Assembly (NCBI RefSeq): GCF_039555335.1
Contig: NC_092640.1
Span: 36,264,784 to 36,328,783 of the forward strand
DNA: 64,000 nucleotides
Direction: 5' to 3'
From: Amphiura filiformis
Lineage: Eukaryota; Echinodermata; Ophiuroidea; Amphilepidida; Amphiuridae
The translations under genes were made by a program, and so were the position numbers. A model generated the notes under the pieces. The model was not told the origin of the DNA and searched no databases. It saw only the letters and a program-made list of their open reading frames with translations. Positions 1 to 11,815 of this stretch are shown here, piece by piece (the stretch's first letter is position 1; each line of letters starts with the position of its first letter).

Positions 1-1730
1 TAGCGCTTTTCCCACCGCAACAAAAAGCGCTCTACCTCATTGGGTAAAAGCCAATCGCTGTCGCTCAGCTATGTAGTATAAATTTAGCTTTAGATGTTAT
101 GATTGCAGACAAGTTCTGTCCCTCTTTTTAATCTGCTGATTTTTGGTTTCTGAACAAAAGAGAAACCAAAACTTATAATTTGAAATGAGGGAATGTAAAC
201 CCTATCATTGCACGTTTAACAGAGAGTAATGGGAAGTATATTCAATAGATCGTTTGGATTTTACATTTAATATTTTATAGCTAATTAATCAAACGCTAAT
301 TTTACATGTCACGAAGAAGCATAGTTCTTCCAGCATGTCATTTTAATGATAAAGTAGGCCTAATTTAATTGTGCATTCGGTTGTTATTAACGACAGTCAT
401 GCAAAGAGCCCTAGCAACGACCTACATTCTGTTCTAACCTTTAATACTTTATTTTAACCCAACAATAAAGTTGATGAACAAAATTAATGTTCAGGATATT
501 TCTTGGCGTTGTGTACTTTCTGTGGTGTGAAGGTATAGAGTCCTGATAGTGTTATTTTATCAGGCGCAGAGTGGGAATTATAAATAACAAGACAATATTA
601 AAGTTGGGTTCTAATTTGAGCTAATATTTTCATTTAGTTATAGGATTATGTATAATGAACCCGAATAAATTTTTTTTTAAATACAATCAGAATAGTCGAG
701 TCAATATTGCGAATAAAGACAAAGTAATAATAGAGATGGTCATATTTCAACTCACAACAAGACATGCGTATCATTAAGATATATATCCGGGAATAAATAT
801 CCGACACACTGATTCAAACTAGATTAAATAATGAAGTCATTAACTTGCTTTTAATATTACTGATGCACTCGAAGTATATGATGGATAATCAACTCGTGCA
901 AATGCACTTGTCAATGTAATCGCACTTGACCACGTTATTGTAATAACTCTAAGGCGCGTGTGATTATTTTGCATATATGAGGATTTGTATTGAATAGTAA
1001 ACCTACCTATAACAACATACAGACCGATAGCCGGCCTACATAATTGCTTTAGCCGATTTTTACACCAATATTAACCTAAACATATTTCAAAATTAATTTG
1101 AAGCTACAAATATAATACAAACAATATAGTATAAAAATAAGACAATTTAGGGAATTGTAGCGATGATCTTTTTCCCTGGTCTCAATTTTTAAACCGATTA
1201 AAACAGAATAGTAACCGTAACCAAGTAGGTCATGGCCGTGTTACTAATGTGAATGGAATAAAAAAAGCCTTGATGTATTAATCCTTCTTTGCTTTTAATT
1301 ATTCATTGACACCAACGTGTTAATAAATCATGATTTTAATGTACAATGCCAAAAATGGTAAATCAATTTCATCCTACTAATGTATCCGTGCGCAAATGAC
1401 AAATTAAAAAAGGAAGGTTTTATTTCAAACTCTAAACTCTAAATTATTAATGGACAAACATCATTCCATTTAAAACCAAAATGTAACCATTGAAGTATTT
1501 TTAAATTTATTGTTACATATTCTAACGATATACACCAAGAATATGCGTGAAAAATGAAGGGAAATGAAAATGAATTGACAAAATGATGCTATTTGTTTAA
1601 GTCAGCTGGTGCAAAATCATTTTCTCCAAACGTCAATGGGAAGTTTCGATTAGCATTGCGTTAGGCATATATAATAAAGAAAACGGTAAACACTCTCGGC
1701 TTGTCATCAAAGTTATAAATGTTTTACATA
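1..1730. other. AT-rich stretch, no gene seen
   Basis: No open frame of convincing length or composition and no protein family match on either strand. Short A/T runs dominate. I see no tRNA, satellite or long inverted repeat here. It may be intergenic sequence or a long intron of a gene outside the window. Confidence 0.5.
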
Positions 1731-1732
1731 CA

Positions 1733-2403
1733 TGAATGAATTACAATCAAAGATTTTAATCCTCACTATTCATGTTAGATACAACAATGTACCCGAACTT
1801 CACTTCCATCATTGTTACAGAATTATCTTAACAATCACAATTTTTTTTCAACAAGAACTATTTAAAAAGGTGTTCTTAAAAATAGGCAATAACAATTCAA
1901 AACTTCATTCGTGGTATGTGAGGCACACTGTTGCGTCTATAAATGACACCGTCCTATACAGTATGTAGTTACATAGGTAATTACTTCTTTTGTAGACTTA
2001 TGGTGCTTTGGGCGGGATTTTCACATTCTGGAAACGAATTCGAAATTCACGTACTCATGTTCCAAAAAGCGTCCTGTTCTTAAGTATACTTCTGCCACAA
2101 AGTCCCGTGTTGTCACACAATACAACACAGCTTTTGTTGTGAATTGCCCCCATCTTCACACCTTGAAACCCTGCCTATAGAAACCCATGCAGTCAAAAGA
2201 GCAAATATTTCAAATTCAAAAAATAGCACCAGGTGAAAACAATACAATTGTTACATTAGTTTAACAATGTTTATGTTCATTTCGGGAACATCGTCTCATC
2301 TAGCATGACTAGTGAGGATTAAAATCTAGATTGTAATTCATTTTGGATACATTGTTTCATCTAGCATGGCTAATGAGGATTAAGATCTTAGACTGTAATC
2401 CAT
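1733..2403. mobile_element. degenerate TIR element (MITE)
   Basis: The left end (about 1733-1800) and the right end (about 2275-2338) are inverted copies of the same sequence of about 65 bp, with the shared core GATTTTAATCCTCACTA. A second, diverged inverted copy follows at 2345-2403, so the right end is duplicated. A further copy of the left end lies at about 9735-9870. No transposase is visible. This is most simply a non-autonomous DNA transposon; the class is unknown. Confidence 0.55.
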
Positions 2404-2439
2404 TCATGCATGTAAAAGTTTCCATTTTGTTATCACGTA

Positions 2440-2505
2440 TTGGGGGTTACTGCTCTAAGCTCTGAAATATTTTAATATCTCAGAGCTTAGAGCAGAAACC
2501 CCCAA
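2440..2505. repeat. 26-bp-stem hairpin
   Basis: A near-perfect inverted repeat with arms of about 26 bp and one mismatch (core CTGCTCTAAGCTCTGA), around a short A/T loop that is itself nearly palindromic. It could be a tiny MITE or an extruding cruciform. There is no poly-U tract or other sign of a terminator role. Confidence 0.75.
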
Positions 2506-2800
2506 GATACCTTTCAAATTGGATAAAGTTATTTTTGGACCACACTGTAGTCTGAACTACCAAGATAGTCACTATGTTATCTTTTAACTTACCTCATTAT
2601 TTCGGTTTAAAATGGACAGAAAATAAATCTTCCTAACAGTTTAAGTTATTACTTCATTAATTCATCATTTTTCGTTAAAAAAATAATTTTTCGATAAAAC
2701 AGAAATCTTTCAGTTTGTCTCTAAAAGGGCCTTGTTGTGAACATTTATATTCACTGATCTTAGCTACCCCTGCCGCAAATAAAATAAGACATAATAAGCG

Positions 2801-3119
2801 CAGTGTGTAAAATTCAGCCAAAAAGCAACTAGTGCGTAGGACAGGTTACCCGTCCATATGTTATATTTGCCCGGGCGCTGTTTTTGAGTTATCAGTGGAC
2901 ACAGGCAAAATTGAAAATCACCCAGCTGACCCTCTACCAACATGACCTTACCAGGATAGTTTGGGCCTTAAAAGGTCCAACGGAAAATAAACTTCACACA
3001 TTTGGTCAATTTTGATTTGCCATTTTTGCGCTTACGCCACCAGTTATAGTAAGAGCGTCCGTCGGACGGGCTGGTTAGGTCAGGAACGGACGTGAGGACG
3101 GGCTTTATTTTACACACTG
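2801..3119. mobile_element. short TIR element, hAT-like ends
   Basis: It begins CAGTGTGTAAAAT and ends with the inverted copy ATTTTACACACTG, spanning 319 bp with no coding capacity. The CAGTG start is typical of hAT elements. I could not find a clean 8-bp target duplication, so the family call is inference. Confidence 0.6.
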
Positions 3120-3314
3120 ATAAGTATCAGCTAATTGCTTTTTACAGATTTAAATTTTAAAAATTAATTTTGAGGTTAAATTTTGATTAGATATTGCTTA
3201 ATTTGACACTGTAAAATAGCCATTGGTACCATATGGTTGTAATTATATCACATAATATAATTATGTTTATATTATTTAGTAGTTTTAGTAAGTAAGCGTT
3301 TAAAATAACACTAC

Positions 3315-3829
3315 CCGCTGAGTGCACCAAATCCGCGTAACTTCGGAGTAAGCTACTAGTTTAGTAAGTTGGCGAGTATCTCGAATTTTGAGACTTCCAA
3401 ATCGGCGTAACTTACTAGACTAGTAAGTTCTATTGTTAATATACTCGGCAACTTACTCTTCATCTTTTGCGGAGTAAGTTGGCGAGTATCTCAGATTTTC
3501 GTGACTTCCAAATGTGCGTAAGTTACTAGACTAGTAAAGTTACGCCGCAGCTTTTGTTATTTACTCGGCAACGTACTCTTCATCGTTGGAGGAGTAAGTT
3601 GGCGAGTAAGCAAATCGATTCAGAGATAGAGGAGAAAATCATTGATATTGATGAGATTTTGAAAGTAAATAATAAGATATTTTGCATTAGAGCGTATTCT
3701 GCGTGTGGAGCGTCTCGTATGCGGCAACGCAAACCTTTCGTGTAGGCCTACGGACGGAACATTTATTCTGGAAGGGAGAACAAGACAAGATAGAAGGGGG
3801 TGATCATATGTTAATTAGTATAAACGCTC

Positions 3830-3887
<58 letters not shown>

Positions 3888-5419
3888 ATTCATTCTCTGT
3901 GACGTGTCACATACATGTATAGGCCTAGTGATTAGCGAATGCATGTTGGATTCCATTTGTATCTTCAGTAGATAGCCTAATGTAGGCCTACCACAATAGA
4001 GTCAAAGTCCCATTACTTTATGCGTTTATTTTATGGCTTACAAATTTATGACAAGGAACCGTTCACAAACACTTGTTAAGGGGCCTGATGCAAGAATTCT
4101 TCAAGAATTAGGAATAATTGCAAGTTTTGTGCTTCACACGGCTGGATACAATCACAGAAATAAATTCTTTCCTCATGTAAATCTCTTATTTTAACCTGAT
4201 AACGGCAGATCCATATGCTATATCCCAATCCGACTGGCCCTGGATGGGATTTATTTCAAGTAGGCCCTATATTTCCTGACCCTTGAGGAATTATATGCCC
4301 CTCTATCCTCTTGTTTATTTCATTCCCGGTTCGCCTGGTTGCAGGGCTGGAAAATACTATCACAAAACGCTATATACCCTCCCCCATCCTACCCCTGGGG
4401 CACACCATCTGGTTAATGTTTGAATAGAGTACATGTATGCCCACGGTTGTCAGATATTTTGACCAAATATCATTTTAAAAAAACCTGTGCTTTTTGTGAT
4501 GTTTTAGAAAAATACAAACCTTTATACTAAAATTGGGGAGCCATTATTATACAAGAAGCCCCAAAATGAGACCTATATTTTGCGGCTTATTATCTATAAC
4601 ATACGGTCATTTGAACTGAGCACCAAGGTGGTCTTTGCGGGGGGTTGGTTTGCTAACTCCCCCCCCCCCCAAAAAAAAAAAAAATTCCAACCCCCCAGGC
4701 CTAAAACCAACCTCGCAAAGAAAATGTCAACACCCTAAAACCAACCCCCTAAATATTTCACCACCTGACCCCCAGTGTAAAATTGAAAATGGCCCTGTAA
4801 ACAGACAATTTTACCCTTATTTGGGCAAAATAAATTAATTTTGGCATAGAAAACAAAAAAATATCACCTTAATTTGGGGCTAAAATGATGTAGGCCTACA
4901 ATTGATATTAGCAATTATCACAATAACACCACCATTTTTTGTGTCTTTTCCCCCTCCTACAAATGACTCTGATACGCGACTGAACATGTAAACTACTTTG
5001 ACCCCGAAAGGATTTTTACAAAAACTACACTGCTGAGTCCCCACCCCCGGCGTGTTACCCCTTCTGTCATGGTGTGACAAAATAGATATCATAATCATAA
5101 ACCTATAGGCCTACTACTACATAAGCTAAACACACTGATATGGTATTTTGTTTGTACCGGGGTATTTAGTGACATAACACTGCCTATTGTTGAAATTGAA
5201 TAACAATTGACCGCGTGGTTAAAGACGTGATATTAAAGGTGCTGATTGGGATTTATTGCTCCATTAACGAAGATACTAAAGAAGTAGTTACTCGCCAGAT
5301 ACGCTTCAGCGCAAGTCCCAAAAATACTAGTTTAGTAAGATACGCGGCAGTTGCGGAGTAGTTACTAAAGAAGTAAGCTACTAAACTAGTAAGTTACGCG
5401 GATTTGGTGCACTCAGCGG
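3315..5419. mobile_element. 2.1-kb non-autonomous DNA transposon with 29-bp perfect TIRs
   Basis: The 29 bp from 3315 (starting CCGCTGAGTGCACC) recur exactly inverted at 5391-5419. Inside each end are repeated subterminal motifs (GTAAGTTGGCGAGTATCTC; ACTAGTAAGTTACGC-type), in several direct and inverted copies at 3340-3610 and 5285-5400. The interior holds an AATC microsatellite and C- and A-rich low-complexity sequence near 4660-4690, but no transposase. Dense subterminal repeats suggest a hAT- or Mutator-like transposase in trans. No clear target duplication was seen. Confidence 0.75.
3832..3885 (+). repeat. (AATC)n microsatellite
   Basis: About 13 uninterrupted copies of a 4-bp unit, lying inside the 3315-5419 element. 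Confidence 0.95.
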
Positions 5420-5485
5420 AATACAAGTTGTTAAGTACCAACATCTCAAAATTTAGCACCTCTGGGCTGCTCCTCCCGCACCGCC

Positions 5486-5665
5486 CAGTGGCGTAGCGTT
5501 GGTTTGGTGGATTGGGGCACCAGCTATGACTGGAGGATACCGAACTTGATTGGGTGCCCTGGGTGTTGTGGGACAAACCGATTTTTGCCAATATCGTATG
5601 GGATTTTCTCAATATTCAAATCGATTGGGGGCAAGTGCCCCGTGCCCCTATGACGCTACGCCAAT
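5486..5665. mobile_element. small MITE with GTGGCGTAGC termini
   Basis: The left end CAGTGGCGTAGCGT is matched by an inverted right end with one mismatch. The same terminus occurs at 53630 and 61860-61885, so this is a dispersed family in the window. It is non-coding and probably hAT-derived. Confidence 0.55.
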
Positions 5666-5699
5666 GGCTCCGCCGTTTACGACGAGACTTCATGTCCGT

Positions 5700-7340
5700 T
5701 AATTGGAGTGATTCCTGCCTAAACCTGTAGTTATATAAATAAAATGCATCAACTTACCTGTGATGATAATCAATGTAAAAGAAACAACATAATCCATCCT
5801 AGTATTTGTTATTTTGTTTCCTGGTCACAAATTTTTGAATTTGAAGTATTTTCGGTAAACAGTTTTCAAATGATAACTGTACATCAAGCGGAATGTGCCT
5901 AATAGTCATACCAGTAGAGACCAATGCAGAAAAGAAATGATTGCAAAAAAATCCGCTGTTGCTATACGCGTCAGTTTCTGGCGCACTTTTCTCTCCGTGG
6001 TAACCACGGGGTTCTCCCTTCAACTGATCAGGGAACATCCTCGGACCGAATATTCATGATAATGAAATGTGAATCTTTGTATTGGGACTAACAATGTTGA
6101 TAAATCTCCATTCGAGAGAGCTTATTATTCCCAATACAATTTTGTATTGTATTATCTTTTAGTTGAATTACGGTTGTTTAAATTAAAGATGAATGCCAGT
6201 TCATGTCTTTTAACCAACTACCAGTAACAACAGTGATGGCACAAAGTAGGATGAAGTGAAACACTTCAACTATTTCGGAGCATGGATGGCTATCACAAAA
6301 TATGATGTCAAGACGCGTAAGGCAGTAGCCTTGAGAACATGTACCTGCCTATATTAAGCTAAATCTGGAAGTCTGATCTATCAAAGAAATTCAAACTGCA
6401 TGTCTTCAGTACAACATTAGAGTCTGGGTTAAAAATATGGATGTGAGGTGTACTCAAGAAGTACACTGGAGTGGAAGCATATGACCTGGTAACTGCCGCA
6501 ATGCAGAACATAAGGATGACTGTCGTGGTTCGGGAAAACCACCTAGAAAAGGGAAGCAAGCAAGCAAGTATAAAACAAGGTTTCTGAAAAAGTGCCGTCG
6601 TTTCATAAGAAAATTAAACCCAATATAAACTTTTTTTTTGGGGGGGGGGGGTATATTTCAAGAAATAGTTGGGAAGTTTGGAAACAAAAAGATATGAAAC
6701 TCATGTTTGCGGAGGGTACTCGTAAGGTCATATGTACCGAGTACCCCCGGATGTGTATTTCTTCACAATTAAGCTTAAAAAGCATAAAACAATGTATATT
6801 GAGCATGTTTAATAAAGAGTAATGAGATTTATATTAAATAGAGCTTGCTTTTAAAGTGCATTATATATATTTCATAGCTAATTTATCAAGAGCTAGTTAA
6901 AAGAAGCAGATTTTTCCTAAAAGCATAGGAAGGTCTATACGTGCCAAATACATTGAAAATTGTAATGATTCTGAGCTGTGCAATAATTATGAGCCGAGTG
7001 GGAGTTGTGCCAAAAAATGCTTGCCTACCGTGTTGATATGCAAATATCCAAATTTCCAAACCTAAAATGGGCTAGATACGAGGGTTGGTCACTAAGTCCT
7101 CGCAACTACTATATATCTCCGTTCAAGCATGACTTTGATGACTGTTACTTATCATAAATAGAAGTTTGTACCTTTGTCTTTCAAAACAAATTTGTAATAG
7201 CGATGTTGCATTCTTGATGACGTAATCACATTAGCATAAACACACTAGCCTATGGGCACTGCATGATTTATGGTAAAAAATAGTGGGAAAAATACCGAGC
7301 CAAATTGAGGTATAGTCTATAGGCCTACAAGAAAATGGCA
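5700..7340. other. no gene seen
   Basis: Only short random frames. A weak minus/plus resemblance to LINE C-terminal sequence near 6360-6560 is too degraded to call. A G-run lies at about 6640-6650. No RNA gene or clear repeat boundary was found. Confidence 0.45.
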
Positions 7341-7347
7341 GACTCCT

Positions 7348-7940
7348 TATAGACGAATCCAATTTCACGCATTCCTACACCTCAATGGCAGCAGTGGCGT
7401 GCGCAAAGGGGGTGGGCAGAGGAGGCACAGGTCCCCCACTTTTGTTGTTCATTCGGGGGAATTCGGGGGACGGTGCAAAAACGTCAAAATTAGTCCCCTC
7501 AAAATAGGATTAATTGGCCTTTTAAAACGCTAAAACCCCAAAGCTTACAGAGGAGCTGCCCCCTGCCAGGGGCTTGAAGGCGGGCCCCTGGACCTGGTCC
7601 ATCACTTGGCTCGTTGGATTCGTCTATAGACAAATCCAACGAGCCAAGTGATACTCAGTATTCAGTCGGCCATTATTGGGTCCCGTCTGCACCAAACTGG
7701 TACGTGTTGTTGTTGCCCAATAATATTGGGTGGATTAAATCCGCTTAAAAATCGATGCTGAATTGTATTGTGTTGTTGTAAACTTTCATCATTCATTAGT
7801 CTACGTGTAACACGGGTTATGGAATGCAGTTTAATATCCCCGCAAGGGCACATTATTTCACATTTTAGGTGGAATAGACCTGGGGGGGAACTATGGCTGT
7901 CATTGAGGTGTAGTAATGCGTGAAAATAGATTCGTCTATA
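7348..7940. mobile_element. two abutting TIR elements sharing TATAGACGAATCC ends
   Basis: The left terminus (7348-7391) and right terminus (7897-7940) are inverted copies about 44 bp long. Near the centre is a 52-bp palindrome (7601-7652) whose midpoint GTCTATAGAC is the same terminus met head to head. The simplest reading is two related MITEs inserted back to back, the first about 7348-7629 and the second about 7624-7940. The first contains a G-rich insert starting CAGTGGCGTGCG. Confidence 0.65.
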
Positions 7941-8056
7941 CATTGCACGGACCGATATATGCCATGCACGATGCAGTCAAAATCGATATATGTATTGTGC
8001 ACAGCATAGTACATGTATTGTTGTATTTCTATTCTATACCATTTTGGCTACCAACA

Positions 8057-8140
8057 TCTCATGTGGTCCAATGGATTAGCGCACAGGACTTGAATATTCT
8101 GTATGTAGCTGCGGCGTGGGTTCGAGGCCCACCTCTGTCG
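8057..8140 (+). ncRNA. tRNA-like sequence (tRNA pseudogene or SINE head)
   Basis: It has an A-box-like TGGTCCAATGGATTAGCGC and a good B box, GGTTCGAGGCC, flanked by a pairing T stem (GTGGG/CCCAC). The acceptor ends do not pair and the anticodon arm is poor, so it is unlikely to be a working tRNA. A tRNA-derived SINE head is equally possible. Confidence 0.5.
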
Positions 8141-8245
8141 AATTGAAATTCCCTTTTTTTATATAAATTTCATATTTTGGGAAATGGGACTGGACGAATT
8201 TATGTATGGCGAAGGGAGGAGTGTTGTAGAATTGTGCGCCCGGCT

Positions 8246-8475
8246 CGAAATTCGCTGTAGAAGTGACGTAGTAATCGGATTAACTACCATAGAAATATAT
8301 AAATACAATCTTTTAATAGATCGCCCTGCACTACAAGCAGGTTACACTCATCACATGTGTATGTCTGCAATCATAGACAGAATACAATACCGCTCTTTTC
8401 AAATATACTTATCTTATAGGTGCGAGTCATCAGCATTTCTTTAACATATATGGTTCAATGCATAGTACCGCGTGA
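8246..8475. repeat. dispersed repeat, second copy near the right end of the window
   Basis: The segment around 8246-8310 (containing GTAGAAGTGACGTA) recurs inverted at about 63850-63915. The motif GGTTCAATGCATAG(G)TACCGCG at 8450 recurs at about 63157. Probably two ends of one unclassified element family. Confidence 0.5.
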
Positions 8476-8662
8476 ACGTTGTAGTGCAGGGCGATATAGT
8501 CAAAAACAGTATTCATCTATTGCCATTGGCTTTCTTCAGATATACCAATTCGTCATGATGAGTTAATTCCTGTTAAAAACAACCTCCATCTGGAAGATAC
8601 CGTGGCTGGGTACACGGAAGAGTCCTTATCATTGGTCTATTTTAGGTCTGTTATCCGTGACA

Positions 8663-9060
8663 TCTCTCTAGTCCGCAAATAAAAGGGTCGCTAGTCCGAA
8701 GGTTCTCTAGTCCGAAGGGTCGCTAGTCCGAAAACCAAATTAAGTTCGTTAATCCAAAGGTTCTCTATTCCGAATATAGTGTTAGGATTAGGATTAGGAT
8801 TAGGGTTTAGGGTTAGGGTTAGGAATAGGGTTAGGATTATGGTTAGGGTAGGGTTAGGGTTAGCGAGCCTTATTCTATATTTGGACTAGAGAACCTTATT
8901 TATCATTCGGACTAGCGAACCCTCGGACTAGATAACCCGATATTCGGACTAGCGAACCTTTTTCAGAATTCGGACTAGCGAATGGTAAATTACGTATTCG
9001 TAGTAGCGAACCTTCGGACTAAGGAGCCTTCGGACTATAGGGAACCTTCGAACTAGAGAG
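8663..9060. repeat. inverted repeat array around an interstitial telomere-type core
   Basis: The left arm (8663-8776) contains repeated units of the form CTAGTCCGAAGGTTCTCTAGTCC. The right arm (about 8868-9060) contains the same units inverted (TTCGGACTAGCGAACC). Between them (about 8779-8867) is a degenerate TTAGGG/TTAGGA array. The outermost bases, CTCTCTAGTCCG and CGAACTAGAGAG, are themselves nearly inverted. No coding sequence. Confidence 0.85.
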
Positions 9061-9915
9061 TTGTTGCCATGTTTCATGGTTATAATATTACTATAATAGC
9101 TCTGAAAACATAAATATCAAACCGACGCATACATACAAAAAGACTACGGTATTCAAGCGCATCCTGTATAATGCTTTCATACGTTTTACGTTTTCTTTTT
9201 ATTATTCCTTGACACCAAGTAGATATTTTTCCAATTATGGTGTAGCAATGTAATCTGCTAATGTAACCGTCCATTAGTAGTATAATAACAGCATAGACTT
9301 TCGAAACTTAATGGATATTTAAAGGATCCTTGAGAAAATAATCAGCTAATTGCGTTTTAAACTAAAAACTAAACAACTTTTTCTTTTCTTCATATGTAAC
9401 AACATACTAAATTTGGATGTCACTGAATTTGCGTACGTATGGTATGGAAACCAAAAATGAAAACCTTAAAAAACTAAATTGTGAAAACTAATTTATTATT
9501 AGTAGTAGTAGTGCTTATCGTCATCATTTCATTATCAAAATTGTTGTAAATGCCAAGACATACCTTAAAAAGTGTGCAGAGGCAATCTAGTTTGAAGGTA
9601 AACAGGGTGGTCCAAAAAGAACTTTACCTAATTTGAAAGCTGGATATCTCAAATAATATTGTTATATATTTTAAATATGTATCTTTTTAAGAGCATGTGG
9701 TTAACAAAGAAGCTAAATTAACAAAAAATAGCAATAGTTTACCATCAGCATTGCTTTAGGCATACATATAATTATTGGTAAACACCCTCAGCTTGTCATT
9801 TAAAAGTGATAATTATATGCATGAATGAATTACAATCCAAGATTTTAATCCTCACTATTCATGCTACATGCAGTGCGCGGTAAATAACAAACATTTCAAG
9901 TTCCTCATTTCATGC
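9061..9915. other. no gene seen; holds half of a TIR element
   Basis: AT-rich. The piece 9735-9870 is homologous to the left end of the 1733-2403 element. Nothing else is recognised. Confidence 0.45.
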
Positions 9916-9917
9916 AG

Positions 9918-10021
9918 ACAATGATAAATGCAACAGCTCTCCTTGTGAAAATGATGGCTCGTGTATCGGTCATGTCAATAGCCAATATTCAAGTGGGTGG
10001 TTTGATGTACATTGTGAAATA
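9918..10021 (+). pseudogene. degenerate EGF-like exon
   Basis: After a plausible acceptor (TTTCATGCAG) a phase-1 frame reads a typical EGF start, with the spacing C-x4-C-x5-C (CNSSPCENDGSC) and an EGF-like end (SGWFDVHCEI). The CxC step expected between the third and last cysteines is missing, leaving four cysteines instead of six, and there is no GT donor where the exon should end. The PLE fragment starts about 45 bp further on. It is probably a dead exon of a plus-strand EGF gene whose other exons are not in view. Confidence 0.5.
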
Positions 10022-10067
10022 GATAGAAACACAATAGTCTGGTACCTAAGCCAAAAACCTGAAAGTA

Positions 10068-10542
10068 TTTATAGAGTGAAAGAGTTACGCAATCTGCTGT
10101 TTAGTTATATTAGTTAGAAATTTGTAGAGAAACATGACCAAGATAGCTTTTTATTGTACCTGATTGAAATACAAAAAAAAGTATTTGTCAATATTTTGCT
10201 GTTTGCACTCTTAATAGCTATCAGTGTGTTTTATTTTTGCACTTAAATCATGCAAAACATGCACATGGAGGCCGCATATGTGGTTTTATATTAAAATTCC
10301 ACTCAGCTAGAATGATTCCTAAAACAGGAATATCGAATAGACACGAGAGGTTCTTTAAATAGTTTAAGAAACTCGTTGGAAGTTATTGTAGGACGCGTTT
10401 CGATTAACTGTGATCAAATTAATTTGATCTATTTAGGTTAATCTCATCAGCTACATTTTGCTGCGTTTGATCTTAAGATAAATGCCCTATTTTGTTTAAA
10501 GAGTGATAGAGTTACGCAATCTGCTGTTTAGTTATCAATTGT
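10068..10542 (-). mobile_element. Penelope-like element end fragment, tandem remnant
   Basis: Matches the 3' non-coding part of the full PLEs at 37558 and 42106. The first unit is 10068-10493. At 10494 the unit start (GTTTAAAGAGTGATAGAG) begins again for about 49 bp, so this too derives from a head-to-tail pair. It is strongly truncated, more diverged than the other copies and therefore older. It carries a hammerhead ribozyme. Confidence 0.85.
10387..10455 (-). ncRNA. type I hammerhead ribozyme (PLE-associated), copy 3
   Basis: Read on the minus strand: stem I TGTAG, core CTGATGAG, stem II ATTAAC...GTTAAT with a long loop containing an 18-nt palindrome, core CGAAAC, a minimal stem III, the cleavage triplet GTC, then stem I CTACA. 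ACGCGT is self-complementary, as in known dimer-forming hammerheads. The core is identical to the other two copies. Confidence 0.85.
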
Positions 10543-11166
10543 TTTATTGTGTTTTCTATATCTCTGAGACCTCAGAGCAACTTTAATTTTTTGACATCTA
10601 TGCAAACTGGAAATTGACCCCTGACCTGTTGCGGTAGATAACTTCCCGACGATAGGTCGTATTGAGAAAAATATGACTCGATCCTTGGCCCCAGGCGAAT
10701 AATTTGATATAATTTGAAGTGATATTTGAACACATTCAATTTTTGACCCCTGTATAAACCTATGGGGTAATTTTGAGGTAAATTTATTTCAAAATGCACA
10801 AGGGTGCCAGGGTGGCATCCGCCAGATTCTTAACTGTCATAAAAATTTCATAAAAAGAGGATACCAGGATCTTTAAGTGACATTTAAGTCCTGATTTTTC
10901 ATATCTATCGATACGTTGTCAAATATTGAATAAAAAACATAAACTGCGTTAATTAAATACAGTTTATACGCATATTTAACAGGACATTTAGAAAATACAA
11001 CTATCTACAAGCGTTTGTCGCTAAGCATTTCCTACAAATGAAATTATAATATTTTTTTAACTTCATTGTGCAAAAAAAAAAAAGCCCAAACTAACTATGT
11101 GATTAAAATACTGCATGTAGCAATTTAAGTTCAAATTAATGTCATTTAACAGGTCAATGTATTTAT

Positions 11167-11545
11167 CCAGCAAACACAAAACGTTTTTGAAACGTTTTTA
11201 ACAGGTTATATTTTGGATTTTTGGTTTTGATAAAAATGTTTCAATAACATTAAATGTCGGGTTCTATCAAGGTCACGAAAACATTATAAAACATTTTGTA
11301 TGAAAAGGTCCGCTACAAAAACATTTTGTTTTTAAATGTTATTTCAACATATTGTTTTGCAAACATTTTTTTGCCAAATATTTTATCAATACTTTGCAAG
11401 TGTAACTTATGTTAGAATATATGTTTTAATGTTATGAAAACATTTGATACTCTTTGTATACCCTTTATATAACCCGACATTTTAAACTTTTTCCGGAAAC
11501 CTTTTCTAACCTTTTAATATAAGTATAATAACACTTTTGTTTTTA
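11167..11545. mobile_element. CCAGCAAACACAAAACG MITE, right end missing
   Basis: Same left end and body as 11816-12256 (shared CCGGAAACCTTTTCTAAC near its right part), but the right TIR is lost into the tandem repeat. Confidence 0.65.
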
Positions 11546-11815
11546 TAACGAAGGTGAATCTTATTATGGAAGAGAAATTCCTGTCTTATTTATGTTGATG
11601 GTCAAGTGGAACTACGCACATTTAACAGGACATTTAGAAAATACAACTATCAACAAGCATTTCCTACAAATGAAAATGGTAAAATTTATATACACTCTTA
11701 TAATATTTCATTCATTGTGCAAAATAAATAAATTTGCCCAAACTAACTATGTGACTAAAATATTGCATTTAGCAATAAGTTCAAGTGAATGTCATTTAAC
11801 AGATCAAAGTAATTG

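Noticed and set aside
3832-3885. Regular repeats that might suggest a CRISPR-like array
   Set aside because: A plain 4-bp microsatellite with no spacers, in a eukaryotic context.
6359-6560. Possible LINE fragment on the plus strand
   Set aside because: Only scattered resemblance to a LINE C-terminal region, with stops; it could be chance.
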